The notes below the pieces were generated by a model that worked only from the letters and a program-made list of their open reading frames with translations, made no database searches and was not told the DNA's origin. 64,000 nucleotides of DNA from Sphingomonas sp. 3P27F8. Its GTDB lineage: Bacteria > Pseudomonadota > Alphaproteobacteria > Sphingomonadales > Sphingomonadaceae. Made by a program: the position numbers and the translations under genes. The DNA lies in contig NZ_SCNL01000015.1 of NCBI RefSeq assembly GCF_005502745.1, positions 1-64,000 of the forward strand. The letters are read 5' to 3'. Positions 55,516 to 63,520 of the stretch are shown here, in pieces (the first letter of the stretch is position 1; each line of letters begins with the position of its first letter).

Positions 55516-56490
55516 ATGACCAATTTCACGAACTTCGCAGACCTTGCCAGCCACATCGCAGCGAGCCGCGGCAACGATGCCCAGGTTGAAACTTACGAGG
55601 GTGCGTTCCTCGAGCATGATGAAATGGCGAAGATGACCATCGTCGATCCGGCAGAAAAGGCTGAGATGCCCGATCCGGATCAGGTTCGCGTCGCCGTCGA
55701 AATGATGATGGCCACGATGTTCGATGTGCTGCGTGACACCCGGATGGAAGAGTTCGCCCGCGATCTCGCCTGGGGGTTCGCCAACAGCTTCCATGTCGTC
55801 GCCAAGCGGATCGAAGGCCGCGAGGATGACGCCGCCAAGAAGCTCGGTGACCTGGCGCGTAACTACGACCCCTCGGAAAGCTACGCCTTCGAACTCGAAG
55901 ACACGCAGCTTCTCTGCCAGACGCTGCAGGGGTGCCGCGAGGCGATGGAGTGCATGCGCGACCATGCCGCCGAGGTCTACCGCGTCGAAACCGGCAAGCC
56001 CTTCTCGCCGGTCCGGGGAAGCCGGGTCTCGTCCGCTCTGACCGCCTCGATGGTCGACGCCCGCGACTATCTGGCTTCACGCGCACGGGAACGCCGCGAG
56101 CAGTTCGCGCCCGAAGGCCCGGTGGTTGCCTTCTCGGGAGGTCAGGTCTGGGAAGATGTCGACCTGCTCTGGGACGGTCTCGACAGCATCAAGGCACGCG
56201 TTCCGGAGATGATCCTTGCCACAACCGCACAGGCCAAGGGCTGCGATGCGGTGGCCCACGCATGGGCGGCATCGCGCGGCGTCAAGGTCATCCAGTTCCG
56301 CCTCGACAAGAGCCAGGGGAACCGTGCGGCCTTCGTACGCAACGACCGCATCCTGGGTCTGAAGCCGGTCGAAGCCGTCGTCTGCGAAGGCTCGGGTATC
56401 CAGCAGAACCTCGCCCAGAAGCTGCGGCAGGCTGGCGTGCCGCTGCACATCGTCCGCCTCGCGCACCAGCGCACCAAGCAGGGCGCGTGA
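55516..56490 (+). CDS. DUF2493 (Rossmann-like SLOG) protein
   Basis: From ATG 55516 the protein is 324 residues. The N-terminal half is helical and unassigned. The C-terminal half carries the DUF2493/YspA-like Rossmann domain (VVAFSGGQVWEDVDLLWDGL near 200 and ILATTAQAKGCDAVAHAWA near 232). SLOG-type proteins bind nucleotides and some work in defence. Its leader is the structured element at 55252-55470. A terminator follows. Confidence 0.8.
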   Translation: MTNFTNFADLASHIAASRGNDAQVETYEGAFLEHDEMAKMTIVDPAEKAEMPDPDQVRVAVEMMMATMFDVLRDTRMEEFARDLAWGFANSFHVVAKRIEGREDDAAKKLGDLARNYDPSESYAFELEDTQLLCQTLQGCREAMECMRDHAAEVYRVETGKPFSPVRGSRVSSALTASMVDARDYLASRARERREQFAPEGPVVAFSGGQVWEDVDLLWDGLDSIKARVPEMILATTAQAKGCDAVAHAWAASRGVKVIQFRLDKSQGNRAAFVRNDRILGLKPVEAVVCEGSGIQQNLAQKLRQAGVPLHIVRLAHQRTKQGA

Positions 56491-56498
56491 GCCCCGTT

Positions 56499-56544
56499 GG
56501 GAGAGGTCCTGGCTTCGGCCGGGGCCTCTCCTGCTTTTTCTTTT
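56499..56544 (+). terminator. Rho-independent terminator after the DUF2493 gene
   Basis: GGAGAGG (56500-56506) pairs with CCTCTCC (56525-56531) around a GC-rich loop, followed by TGCTTTTTCTTTT. Confidence 0.8.
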
Positions 56545-56552
56545 ATCGCTAT

Positions 56553-56587
56553 GCGGCGCTCAGGGGCATCGAGCCCCCTCGCGCCGC
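56553..56587 (+). repeat. Long hairpin with ATCGA loop, first copy
   Basis: GCGGCGC (56553-56559) pairs with GCGCCGC (56581-56587), and inside it GGGGC pairs with GCCCC across an ATCGA loop. A similar CATCGA-loop hairpin is at 62741-62771. It lies between the terminator and the STAND gene. Confidence 0.5.
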
Positions 56588-56657
56588 CGGGGGACTGACC
56601 TTCGGTCGTGGATGAAACTTTCGTTTCGTCGCAGGTGTGGCCGGGTTAGGACGGCTG

Positions 56658-59600
56658 ATGTTCACTGTTCATCACAACGAGATCAAAGACTTTACCGGCG
56701 GCGAACTGGTCGAGCTGCTGCGCCGCCTCCTTTATGCCGAAGCCCGCAAGGCCGGTGTTCCGCTGCGCAGCGTCCATGTGCCGCTTCAGATCACCGTTGC
56801 CGACGGCGGCCAGGATGCCAGCATCCTTTGGACGGGTGGCGAGGCCTCGACCGATTTCTTCCCCGGGCGCGATATCATCTTCCAATGCAAGGCGAAGGAC
56901 CGCGGCAACGTCCAGTGGGAACATGAGGTCTGGACGAAGCCCACACAGCCAAAGACGGTCGCGGCCAAGGTCCTCAGCGATGCGGTCCGCGATGTCCTCG
57001 CCCGCGGCGGCAGCTATATCGGGATCACCACGACCGCGCTGGTCGGCGACAAGCCCGCCGATCGCGTCCAGGCGATCAAGAAGGGCATCAAGACGGCGGG
57101 AGGAGATCCCGCCAAGCTCGCCGCCGTCGACGTTTATGGCGGCAACAAGCTTGCTGCTTGGGCCAGCGCGCACCCGGCTGTGGCGGTTTGGATCAAGCAA
57201 CGCAACGCGACCATTGAACTCGCCGGCTTCTCCACTCTCGATCAATGGAGCAAGCGCGCCGAAATCGCGGCGCCGGCCTTTGTCGACAGCCCGGATCGGA
57301 AGTTCTCGCTTGGCCCCCACGATGCCGACGCGATCGACTTCTCCCAGCTTGCCGCACGCCTTGCCGATGAACTGGACGAGCCGCGCACCTCCGCCCGCAT
57401 CTGGGGTGCGTCCGGTATCGGCAAGACTCGCGCGCTCTATCATGCGCTCTCGGCCAGCACTGGCCTGCTCGGCGGGCTGACGGCCGCCAACTTCATCTTC
57501 TGCGACTATAATGAGGTCGCCTCGCGCCTCTGGGACGTCGCCAACCAGGTGGTGAAAGACGGCGCCGATACGGTGCTCGTGGTCGACGGATGCCCGCTGC
57601 GCGAGGCTCGCCGGCTGAACGACATTGCGCGGGGCGAGGGGAGCGCGCTGCGTATCATCACGATCGGCGCCGATGGCATCGACCATGACGACCATTGCGT
57701 TATGATCCGCCCGACACCGGCGGACCGGTCGACCATTCGCGGTATTCTCAAGGCCGGACTGCCCAAGGCAAAGGCCGACGAACTCGATTATCTCGCCGAG
57801 TTCTGTGACGGCTTCCCACGCATCGCGGTGTCCTTCACCAGGAGTTACGGAAAAACGGGCATCCTCAAGTCGGCCGACGCCGTCGCCCAGCAGATTCTCG
57901 ATGGTGTCGGCGCCGAGCGCGAAACGGTCCGTGCGCTCGAGTGCCTTTCGCTCTTCAGCCAGCTCTCGCCCGACGAAGATCCCGGCGCGTTCGACAAGAT
58001 CGCAGAGATGTTGGTTCAGATGAAGGGCGAGCTGATGTACGAAAACCTCGTCATCGCCGCCGGGCAGCACCTGGTCGGTCGCAACTATGGCGCGATGAAC
58101 GCACAGCCCCGGCCGATCGCCGACTTCCTCGCGCTCCGCCGGCTTGACTATCTGCGGCCATCTACCGTGATAGGCTTTCTTGGCGACGCTCTTCCTCATC
58201 ACCGTAAGGCGATGCTCGCGCGCTGGCGCTATCTCACCCGATCGCGCACCTTGAGCGACGTGATCCATAGCCTCCTGCGCGGTTCCTTTGCGGACGAGGC
58301 CATCGTCCATCCCGACGTGGCGCAATATCTTCCCGCCTTCGCGCACGTCGAACCCGACCGTGTCGGCACTGCCCTCTATTTCGTCATCGGCCGTATGCCG
58401 CTCGATGATCTGGCTGCGATCGAGGTCACGGAGGAACTGGTCGATACGCTGCGACTGCTCGCCGGACGCCAGGACAGTTTCCGGCCCGCCGCGCAGATGA
58501 TCCTGCGTCTGGCAGCCGTCGCAGACACCGAGGGAACGCAACCCATCGTCAGCCTTTTGCGCCAGCTCTTCCAGGTCGCGCTCGCTGGAACACAAGCCGA
58601 TGATCGGCGGCGCCGCGAAGCGTTGGAGCAGGCACTCGAGGAAGACGATCCGCGCATCCGCCGCGCCGGCGTCGAAGCGCTCGGCGCCATGATCCAGACC
58701 TATCTTTCCCGTTCGGAAGATTTCGAGCAGGTCGGCGCCGAACCCTATCAGCCCGAATGGGCACCGCCAGACAACGGCACGATCCATGCCTATTTCAACT
58801 GGGCTCTCGACCGCCTGCGCGAGGTCTGGACCAAGGATTCCGCGCTTCGTCCCGCGATCGAGGAACACGTCGCAGGCGACCTGCGCAATCTCATCATGCC
58901 CGAGCTGCTCCCCACGATCGAGGCGTTCATCGGCGACGTCGTCGCGGTCTCCGGTCACTATCTCGCCGCGACCAAGAGCATCGGCGATTGGCTCTATTTC
59001 GACAGCCCTGAGACGCCGACGAACTTCTCTGGCGCCGTCCGAGGTCTTTATGATGTTACCCTGCCCAAAGACCCCGTCGATCAGGCGCTGCTCTACAGCC
59101 GTTTCTGGGTATCGGATATCCACGACCCGGATCGGCGATATGCCCAGGACCATGACAATCCCGACTTCGAATATGGCGCGCGGCGCGCCGCTGCGCTCGC
59201 AGCCGGCATCGCCGCAGACCCCGACCAGCGCGCGCGAGCCATTCGGGTCATGTCGAGCCAGGAGCTTAATTCTCCGCATCCCTTCGCACACGCCCTGGCG
59301 CAACATCTGCCGGACCCGCTCGATGCCATTGAACAGGCTGTCACCGCGCTCGATTCCAGCGGAAATCGGGCGGGCGCCAACTTCGTCGGTGCCCTCCTGT
59401 CAGCACTCGATCGCCGCCTCGCCGACAAGCCGGACGAGGTTGCCAAGCTCGAGGCGATCGCCAAGCAGTCGACGGTACTCACCGCCAACCGAATGTATAT
59501 TCCGACGTTTCTGCGCGTCACCGACCAGCGTCTCGACAAGCTGACCGACGATGTCCGTCAGCAGCGGGTCACGCCGCCGCAGACCGTCGTCATCTCCTAC

Positions 59601-60476
59601 GGCAAGGGCCTCGCCGAGGTGTCGCCTGACGCGCTCGGACGTTTCATCCACGCCCTGGTTGATCGCGGTGAAGACGGCGGCGCCTGGGCCGCCCTCGAAA
59701 TCCTCTCCATGGTCACCCACGGCGACAAGGCGCTGGCACCTGAGATGATCGCACTGGTGAAGGTCGCGCTTCTCTCGCCATCGATCGCCGACGGCGCCGA
59801 AGGCAACGCATCGAATGCCGATTACAACTATGATCGCATGCTCCGGCTGCTCGATGCCGCCGGCGCGATCGATCGGACGTTTGCGTACGCGTTCGCAGTT
59901 CAGATCGAGCAGGCCTGCCGAACCGCCGGCGGGCGCAACGGTCGTAGCTCAGACGCGCTGCGCAGCGCGCTTCCGATCGTGATCCAGCGCGCCCCGACCG
60001 AGGTCTGGCCCGTGATCGCGGGCTTTTACGAGATCGCCACCCGCGTCGAGCGGGAGCGTCTGAACGCCATCATCTCGGCGACCAAGCTCTTTGCCTATGA
60101 CGTCTCGCGCACCGGTCCGGGCGCGCTCTTCGGAACGCCGCTCAACCTCATGCTCGATTGGGTGAAGGTCGACCCGGATGCCCGGATCGCCTTCCTCCTC
60201 AGCTTCTTCCCCATCCTCGAACAGAAGGGCGGGACATTCGCCTGGCACCCGGCCTTGCAACAGCTCGCCAAGCTCTATGGCGGCCGCAAGCGTTTCCGCG
60301 ATGCGCTTCGCCAGCGCATCTATCCCAGTTCCTGGGGCGGATCGCTTAACGCGCATCTTACTAGCTTCAAGGCGCCGCTGGCGGCGTGGGCGAATGACCG
60401 AGTTCTCGGCGATTGGGCGAGCGGGATGCTCGACACCGTAGAACGGTCTCTGGCGGACAATTTCTACGGGCGCTGA
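56658..60476 (+). CDS. Nuclease-STAND NTPase, probable antiphage defence
   Basis: From ATG 56658 the protein is 1272 residues; GTG 56637 is possible but less supported. The N-terminus (about 1-185) has a PD-(D/E)XK-like nuclease pattern, GGQDASILW (Asp53) followed by FQCKAK (Gln76, Lys78). The STAND/AAA core has Walker A GASGIGKTR (250-258) and Walker B VLVVDG near 306. A long helical-repeat C-terminus (400-1270) is the likely sensor. This order, effector then STAND then repeats, matches Avs-type antiphage proteins, which assemble on a viral protein and cut DNA. Assignment to a known subtype is not possible here. Confidence 0.78.
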   Translation: MFTVHHNEIKDFTGGELVELLRRLLYAEARKAGVPLRSVHVPLQITVADGGQDASILWTGGEASTDFFPGRDIIFQCKAKDRGNVQWEHEVWTKPTQPKTVAAKVLSDAVRDVLARGGSYIGITTTALVGDKPADRVQAIKKGIKTAGGDPAKLAAVDVYGGNKLAAWASAHPAVAVWIKQRNATIELAGFSTLDQWSKRAEIAAPAFVDSPDRKFSLGPHDADAIDFSQLAARLADELDEPRTSARIWGASGIGKTRALYHALSASTGLLGGLTAANFIFCDYNEVASRLWDVANQVVKDGADTVLVVDGCPLREARRLNDIARGEGSALRIITIGADGIDHDDHCVMIRPTPADRSTIRGILKAGLPKAKADELDYLAEFCDGFPRIAVSFTRSYGKTGILKSADAVAQQILDGVGAERETVRALECLSLFSQLSPDEDPGAFDKIAEMLVQMKGELMYENLVIAAGQHLVGRNYGAMNAQPRPIADFLALRRLDYLRPSTVIGFLGDALPHHRKAMLARWRYLTRSRTLSDVIHSLLRGSFADEAIVHPDVAQYLPAFAHVEPDRVGTALYFVIGRMPLDDLAAIEVTEELVDTLRLLAGRQDSFRPAAQMILRLAAVADTEGTQPIVSLLRQLFQVALAGTQADDRRRREALEQALEEDDPRIRRAGVEALGAMIQTYLSRSEDFEQVGAEPYQPEWAPPDNGTIHAYFNWALDRLREVWTKDSALRPAIEEHVAGDLRNLIMPELLPTIEAFIGDVVAVSGHYLAATKSIGDWLYFDSPETPTNFSGAVRGLYDVTLPKDPVDQALLYSRFWVSDIHDPDRRYAQDHDNPDFEYGARRAAALAAGIAADPDQRARAIRVMSSQELNSPHPFAHALAQHLPDPLDAIEQAVTALDSSGNRAGANFVGALLSALDRRLADKPDEVAKLEAIAKQSTVLTANRMYIPTFLRVTDQRLDKLTDDVRQQRVTPPQTVVISYGKGLAEVSPDALGRFIHALVDRGEDGGAWAALEILSMVTHGDKALAPEMIALVKVALLSPSIADGAEGNASNADYNYDRMLRLLDAAGAIDRTFAYAFAVQIEQACRTAGGRNGRSSDALRSALPIVIQRAPTEVWPVIAGFYEIATRVERERLNAIISATKLFAYDVSRTGPGALFGTPLNLMLDWVKVDPDARIAFLLSFFPILEQKGGTFAWHPALQQLAKLYGGRKRFRDALRQRIYPSSWGGSLNAHLTSFKAPLAAWANDRVLGDWASGMLDTVERSLADNFYGR

Positions 60477-60547
60477 CGCGCCCATACCCCGGAAACGGAT
60501 CGAGGAGAGGAGGAGCGAGGGAGCGGTTCCAACGAGGGAGGACGTCC

Positions 60548-61126
60548 ATGTCCATCACGTTCCGCATCGCTACCGCTTCCGACGATCAACCCGGTCCTGT
60601 CGCTACCATCAATGCGCGCCAGCTCGCTGCCTTCCGCGCCTATCTGCGGGAGGAGGGCGAACGTCTCGGTCTTGCCCTGCTCGATCCCGACAGCGACGAG
60701 GACCGCGTGCTCGCGCTCAACTTCGAAGCACGCGTGTGTCCGCTTGCGCTCGCCTCGGTCGCGCGCGTTTTCGACCACGATGCCGCGGTCATCGCGGTGC
60801 TTGACGAAGCCCAGTTCCGGGCTCGGCGGATCGCGGTCTGGTGGTACGAAAGTGATCGCGCGATCCGTATGCGCCCATCGCTCACATCCGATCATGGCGA
60901 TGAGCTCGATCTCGCCGAGAGCGATGCCAATGCGCTGCTCGAAGGCCTCGGGCTCAACCCCGACCTCGTTGGCGAAATCCCGATCGATACGATCCGGGAT
61001 CGGCTTGCCAATCCGGCGATACGGCACCGCGCGGAAGCCGATGGAATTTCCACCATGCTCGAGCGGCTCGAGCGTCTTCTCGCGATCGCTGATGCCGACG
61101 ACAGTTTGCGCCTCGAATGGGCATAG
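60548..61126 (+). CDS. Unrecognised protein downstream of the STAND gene
   Basis: From ATG 60548, behind GGGAGG, the protein is 192 residues (MSITFRIATASDDQPGPVAT, then FRAYLREEGERLGLALL and a DLAESDANALLEGLGLNPDL helix). No family recognised. It lies 71 bases after the STAND gene and might be part of its unit. A terminator follows at 61152. Confidence 0.6.
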   Translation: MSITFRIATASDDQPGPVATINARQLAAFRAYLREEGERLGLALLDPDSDEDRVLALNFEARVCPLALASVARVFDHDAAVIAVLDEAQFRARRIAVWWYESDRAIRMRPSLTSDHGDELDLAESDANALLEGLGLNPDLVGEIPIDTIRDRLANPAIRHRAEADGISTMLERLERLLAIADADDSLRLEWA

Positions 61127-61151
61127 CCTCCGCCCGATCGACGGCATGAAG

Positions 61152-61185
61152 AAGGGCGCGTCACATGCTGGCGCGCCCTTTTCTT
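61152..61185 (+). terminator. Rho-independent terminator after the STAND unit
   Basis: AAGGGCGCG (61152-61160) pairs with CGCGCCCTT (61172-61180), followed by TTCTT. It closes the unit from the DUF2493 or STAND gene. Confidence 0.8.
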
Positions 61186-61291
61186 GGGCCCATGGCTAAA
61201 GCTCATTAGCGTCCCGCGCGCGGCATCCTTGAAATCCGAAAGCTCGCGTCCAATCTCTCCTGGGAGGGTGTGGCCACGCCCTCACTTGGAT

Positions 61292-61420
61292 AGCGAAACA
61301 GACCAGCAAAACCAAAAAATCAGAACCAAGACAGCCAAACAGCAAACCGAAAAACAGCCAGCAAAAGCTTAGATCCAAACAGCGAACCCGAAAAAGCCAG
61401 CAAACAGCGAACCAGGACAA
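61292..61420. repeat. A/C-rich, T-poor low-complexity tract
   Basis: About 130 bases with almost no T on the plus strand, containing CAGCAAA four times and AAACAGCRAACC three times. It would stay unfolded in single-stranded form. The minus-strand open frame across it (61196-61495) is a composition artefact. Function unknown. Confidence 0.6.
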
Positions 61421-61512
61421 TAGGGGTCGGCCCCTCAAAACACCGGACAAGCGCGTTGCAACGTATTCCCCTTCAATCTGGGGGCGCGTCCCCATCGCTG
61501 AAAGTCAGAGCG

Positions 61513-61596
61513 ATGGAATGGCACAATTTCGCAGAGATCCTGTTTGGACTCGCGGCTGTGATCACCGCCCTAAAGCAGGGCGGCAAGAAGAAGTGA
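61513..61596 (+). CDS. 27-residue putative membrane peptide
   Basis: The frame reads MEWHNFAEILFGLAAVITAL then KQGGKKK and stops at 61596. The hydrophobic core plus basic tail is the pattern of small membrane-active toxins of type I toxin-antitoxin systems (Fst/Ldr-like) or of holin-like peptides. A strong terminator follows five bases later. No clear ribosome site was seen. This is too short for a firm call. Confidence 0.45.
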   Translation: MEWHNFAEILFGLAAVITALKQGGKKK

Positions 61597-61600
61597 AAGA

Positions 61601-61630
61601 GGGCGGTAGGCGAGAGCCTGCCGCCCTTTC
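61601..61630 (+). terminator. Terminator after the small peptide
   Basis: GGGCGGTAGGC (61601-61611) pairs with GCCTGCCGCCC (61616-61626), followed by TTTCGCGTTT. It supports a short transcript ending here. Confidence 0.75.
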
Positions 61631-61657
61631 GCGTTTAGCTCCGGGCTCGATCGGCGA

Positions 61658-61834
61658 TCAGGCGGCCGGGGTACTTTCCCGGCCATTCTTCGGCTTCAAC
61701 AGCGCGTCGATCGCGCAACTGAGATGACTTGACGCCTCGTCCTCGCCGACCGTGGATAAATACTCCAGCGCCTGCCGCATGAGCGCCAGGCCGAGCGCCC
61801 GCTGCACGGTCGGCGCATTGGCATTGAGTTCCAT
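61658..61834 (-). CDS. 58-residue helical protein
   Basis: From ATG 61834 the frame reads MELNANAPTVQRALGLALMR then QALEYLSTVGEDEASSHLSC and ends in ESTPAA. It is a clean helix-rich small protein with plausible codon use and a GGGGTG ribosome-like site. No family known. It converges with the small peptide gene. Confidence 0.5.
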   Translation of the reverse strand: MELNANAPTVQRALGLALMRQALEYLSTVGEDEASSHLSCAIDALLKPKNGRESTPAA

Positions 61835-62235
61835 AGCATCACCCCGGGCGCGAAGCCTTCAAGGGAGATGTCGGCACGCCCCGACCACATCAACTCCCGC
61901 GCACTGGGCGCGGGAGCCGGGGCTGGTAACACGTCGAGACATGCGCCTACGCTTTTAGTACCGAAGCACCTGGACATATGCGCAGGCACCCCGGCGTGAA
62001 AGCTCACCCCGAGTTGCCGTTCTCGACGGGATTACCAGTCCCGGCGCTGCCCGTTCTGCAGCGCACCAGGGGCCTAACACAGGCGCACGATTGAACCAAC
62101 CCGACGGATAACAACCGCCCGAAAGACGCACCTGCTATGCGCGGGCTGATGGACCTGTCCAGCGGGTCGACCGCCGCCGCGCGGGATCATGCTTTGTTGA
62201 TCCTTGGGGCGACGTTGGCGCACCCTTCAGAGGAT
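61835..62235. other. 401-base gap, no gene seen
   Basis: The stretch between the 58-residue gene and leader copy B has short hairpins (for example CTCCCGCGCACTGGGCGCGGGAG, near 61886, split by a loop) but no supported gene. Confidence 0.35.
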
Positions 62236-62426
62236 AAAATCTCTCACAGAATTCCGAGGATGTCGTTGAGGGAACCGCCGCGTCAAGGATGAGCGGTGCC
62301 CCCAATTTTGCCGTGACCTCCGCTCCGCTTCGCTGCGCTCCAGCCACGACAAAATCGGCACCCCCACTCCCCGCTTCGCGGCGCCGGCTGTGCCGGCGTC
62401 CCTGACCCGGCGGTTCCCTCAACGAC
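62236..62426 (+). repeat. Structured leader element, copy B
   Basis: It opens with the same AAAATCTCTC 10-mer (62236-62245). The outer stem is GTCGTTGAGGGAACCGCCG (62262-62280) and its perfect partner CGGCGGTTCCCTCAACGAC (62408-62426), 19 bp each. The core CGTCAAGGATGAGCGGT then GCCCCCAATTTT is 28 of 29 identical with copy A, and the rest aligns. It lies 40 bases before the ATG at 62466. Confidence 0.75.
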
Positions 62427-62465
62427 GGCCATTTCCCTGTCATTCAAGACGACAGGAGCACCACC

Positions 62466-62690
62466 ATGCAGATCATATCGACCGCCGCCCACGCTGACGC
62501 CGCTGCCTATCTCGCCGCTCTCGCCTTTGCCGAGCGCCGCGCCCTACACAGCTTCTTCGACCAGCATGTCATCGAGGAGGAACCCGGCCGCTACGTCGCC
62601 ATCGACGAGGGCGACTATCACGCGCTGCCGACACGGCTCATCGACCGGGTGGTCTACACGGTCCCGGGCCGCATGTCGGATGAGTTCTAA
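62466..62690 (+). CDS. Small conserved plasmid protein, 74 residues
   Basis: From ATG 62466 it reads MQIISTAAHADAAAYLAALA, then FFDQHVIEEEPGRYVAIDEG. No domain is recognised. It is directly behind leader copy B, so it is the likely target of that element. A terminator follows at 62697. Confidence 0.65.
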   Translation: MQIISTAAHADAAAYLAALAFAERRALHSFFDQHVIEEEPGRYVAIDEGDYHALPTRLIDRVVYTVPGRMSDEF

Positions 62691-62696
62691 GGGTCA

Positions 62697-62726
62697 GGGG
62701 AGGGGCTACGGCCTCCCCCTTTTTTT
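62697..62726 (+). terminator. Terminator after the 74-residue gene
   Basis: GGGGAGG (62697-62703) pairs with CCTCCCC (62712-62718), followed by seven or more T residues. Confidence 0.85.
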
Positions 62727-62740
62727 GCTGGGAGAGATAC

Positions 62741-62771
62741 GGCCATGGGGGGCATCGAACCCCCCATGGCC
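62741..62771. repeat. Long hairpin with CATCGAA loop, second copy
   Basis: GGCCATGGGGGG (62741-62752) pairs perfectly with CCCCCCATGGCC (62760-62771) across CATCGAA. The minus-strand loop (TTCGATG) is T-arm-like but no tRNA body is present. A second small hairpin (TGCCGCGGC/GCCGCGGCA) lies at 62773-62793. Confidence 0.6.
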
Positions 62772-62800
62772 GTGCCGCGGCGTTGCCGCGGCAGGTTAGG

Positions 62801-63019
62801 TCAGGCCGTCAATCGCTTCTCGACTGCCTCGATTCCGAGGGTCTTGAACCGATCCATGAGCGCCGAGAGACGCTTGGCTTCGAGCTTCAACAAGCCCGAT
62901 CTTTCGATCGTAGCAATTGCCTGTTGCCGCTCTCTCTCTTCGAGCAACTTGCGTCGGCTCTCCAGCTTCCGCGCGTCCTCTTCGAGCGCCAACCGCTCCT
63001 GTTCCAACGTCTTTGCCAT
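62801..63019 (-). CDS. Small coiled-coil protein near the transfer region
   Basis: From ATG 63019 the 72-residue protein is a near-continuous coiled coil (MAKTLEQERLALEEDARKLE, then ERERQQAIATIERSGLLKLE and EAVEKRL). This pattern is typical of DUF6437/TraD-like small mobilisation proteins. It is divergent from the ribbon-helix-helix gene, with the oriT-like region between. Confidence 0.6.
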   Translation of the reverse strand: MAKTLEQERLALEEDARKLESRRKLLEERERQQAIATIERSGLLKLEAKRLSALMDRFKTLGIEAVEKRLTA

Positions 63020-63113
63020 AGGTGCCTCTTGTGAAGGCTAATCGGGCTATGAACGGACCGACTATAGCGGCAGCTTGAGACGGCCGGAAGAAGAAGAATT
63101 GAGACACTGGGCG

Positions 63114-63520
63114 CATCGGGCCTTGGCCCGATGACGGCTCTATTCGCTAGGCGGCCGACGCCCCTTGCGGGACGCCGCCGACCAAGCTCACGGAGCCAAG
63201 GCAAAGCCTTGTCTCCGCCCGTTCGGGTCACGATCCTCGCCTGCCAATGGGGCCTGACGGCCGCCATTGGTCCCGCGCCTCGGAACTGCGTCCGAGCGCG
63301 GTGAGGATCCGTCTGCCTCGCTTTCGCGATGCGACCGGCCGCGCCGCGACGACATGAGCGTCGCTTCCGCCTCACGGCGGACCCTGCCTGGCCGGACCTG
63401 GCTACAGGCCCCTTCCGACCATCATCAGACAGGCCCGGGACCTGGGATCGGTCTCTTAGGATTAGCACACCCTACGCACCTGAAGGTGCAGGGTTTCCGT
63501 TGTTACACAACGGGTTAGCG
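63114..63520. other. Candidate oriT region, several hairpins
   Basis: Hairpins include CATCGGGCC/GGCCCGATG (63114-63133, perfect), CCCT-GCACC-TGAA-GGTGC-AGGG (63470-63493) and CCGTTGT-TAC-ACAACGG (63497-63513, perfect). The second recalls the inverted repeat beside nic in R388 (GCACCGAAAGGTGC). It lies directly before the ribbon-helix-helix gene. No nic site is identified. The whole gap 63020-63712 has no gene. Confidence 0.45.

Noticed and set aside
56646..59306. 886-residue minus-strand frame
   Set aside because: It is antisense to the STAND gene, again from codon bias, with no domain or ribosome site.
61196..61495. Minus-strand 99-residue hydrophobic frame
   Set aside because: It is the reverse of an A/C-rich T-poor tract, which forces Leu/Phe/Cys-rich translation. 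It has no ribosome site and no family resemblance.
62741..62771. T-arm-like hairpin on the minus strand
   Set aside because: The loop TTCGATG resembles a tRNA T-arm, but there is no acceptor, D or anticodon arm nearby.
63114..63520. CRISPR-like or tandem repeat array
   Set aside because: The hairpins differ from one another and are not regularly spaced direct repeats.
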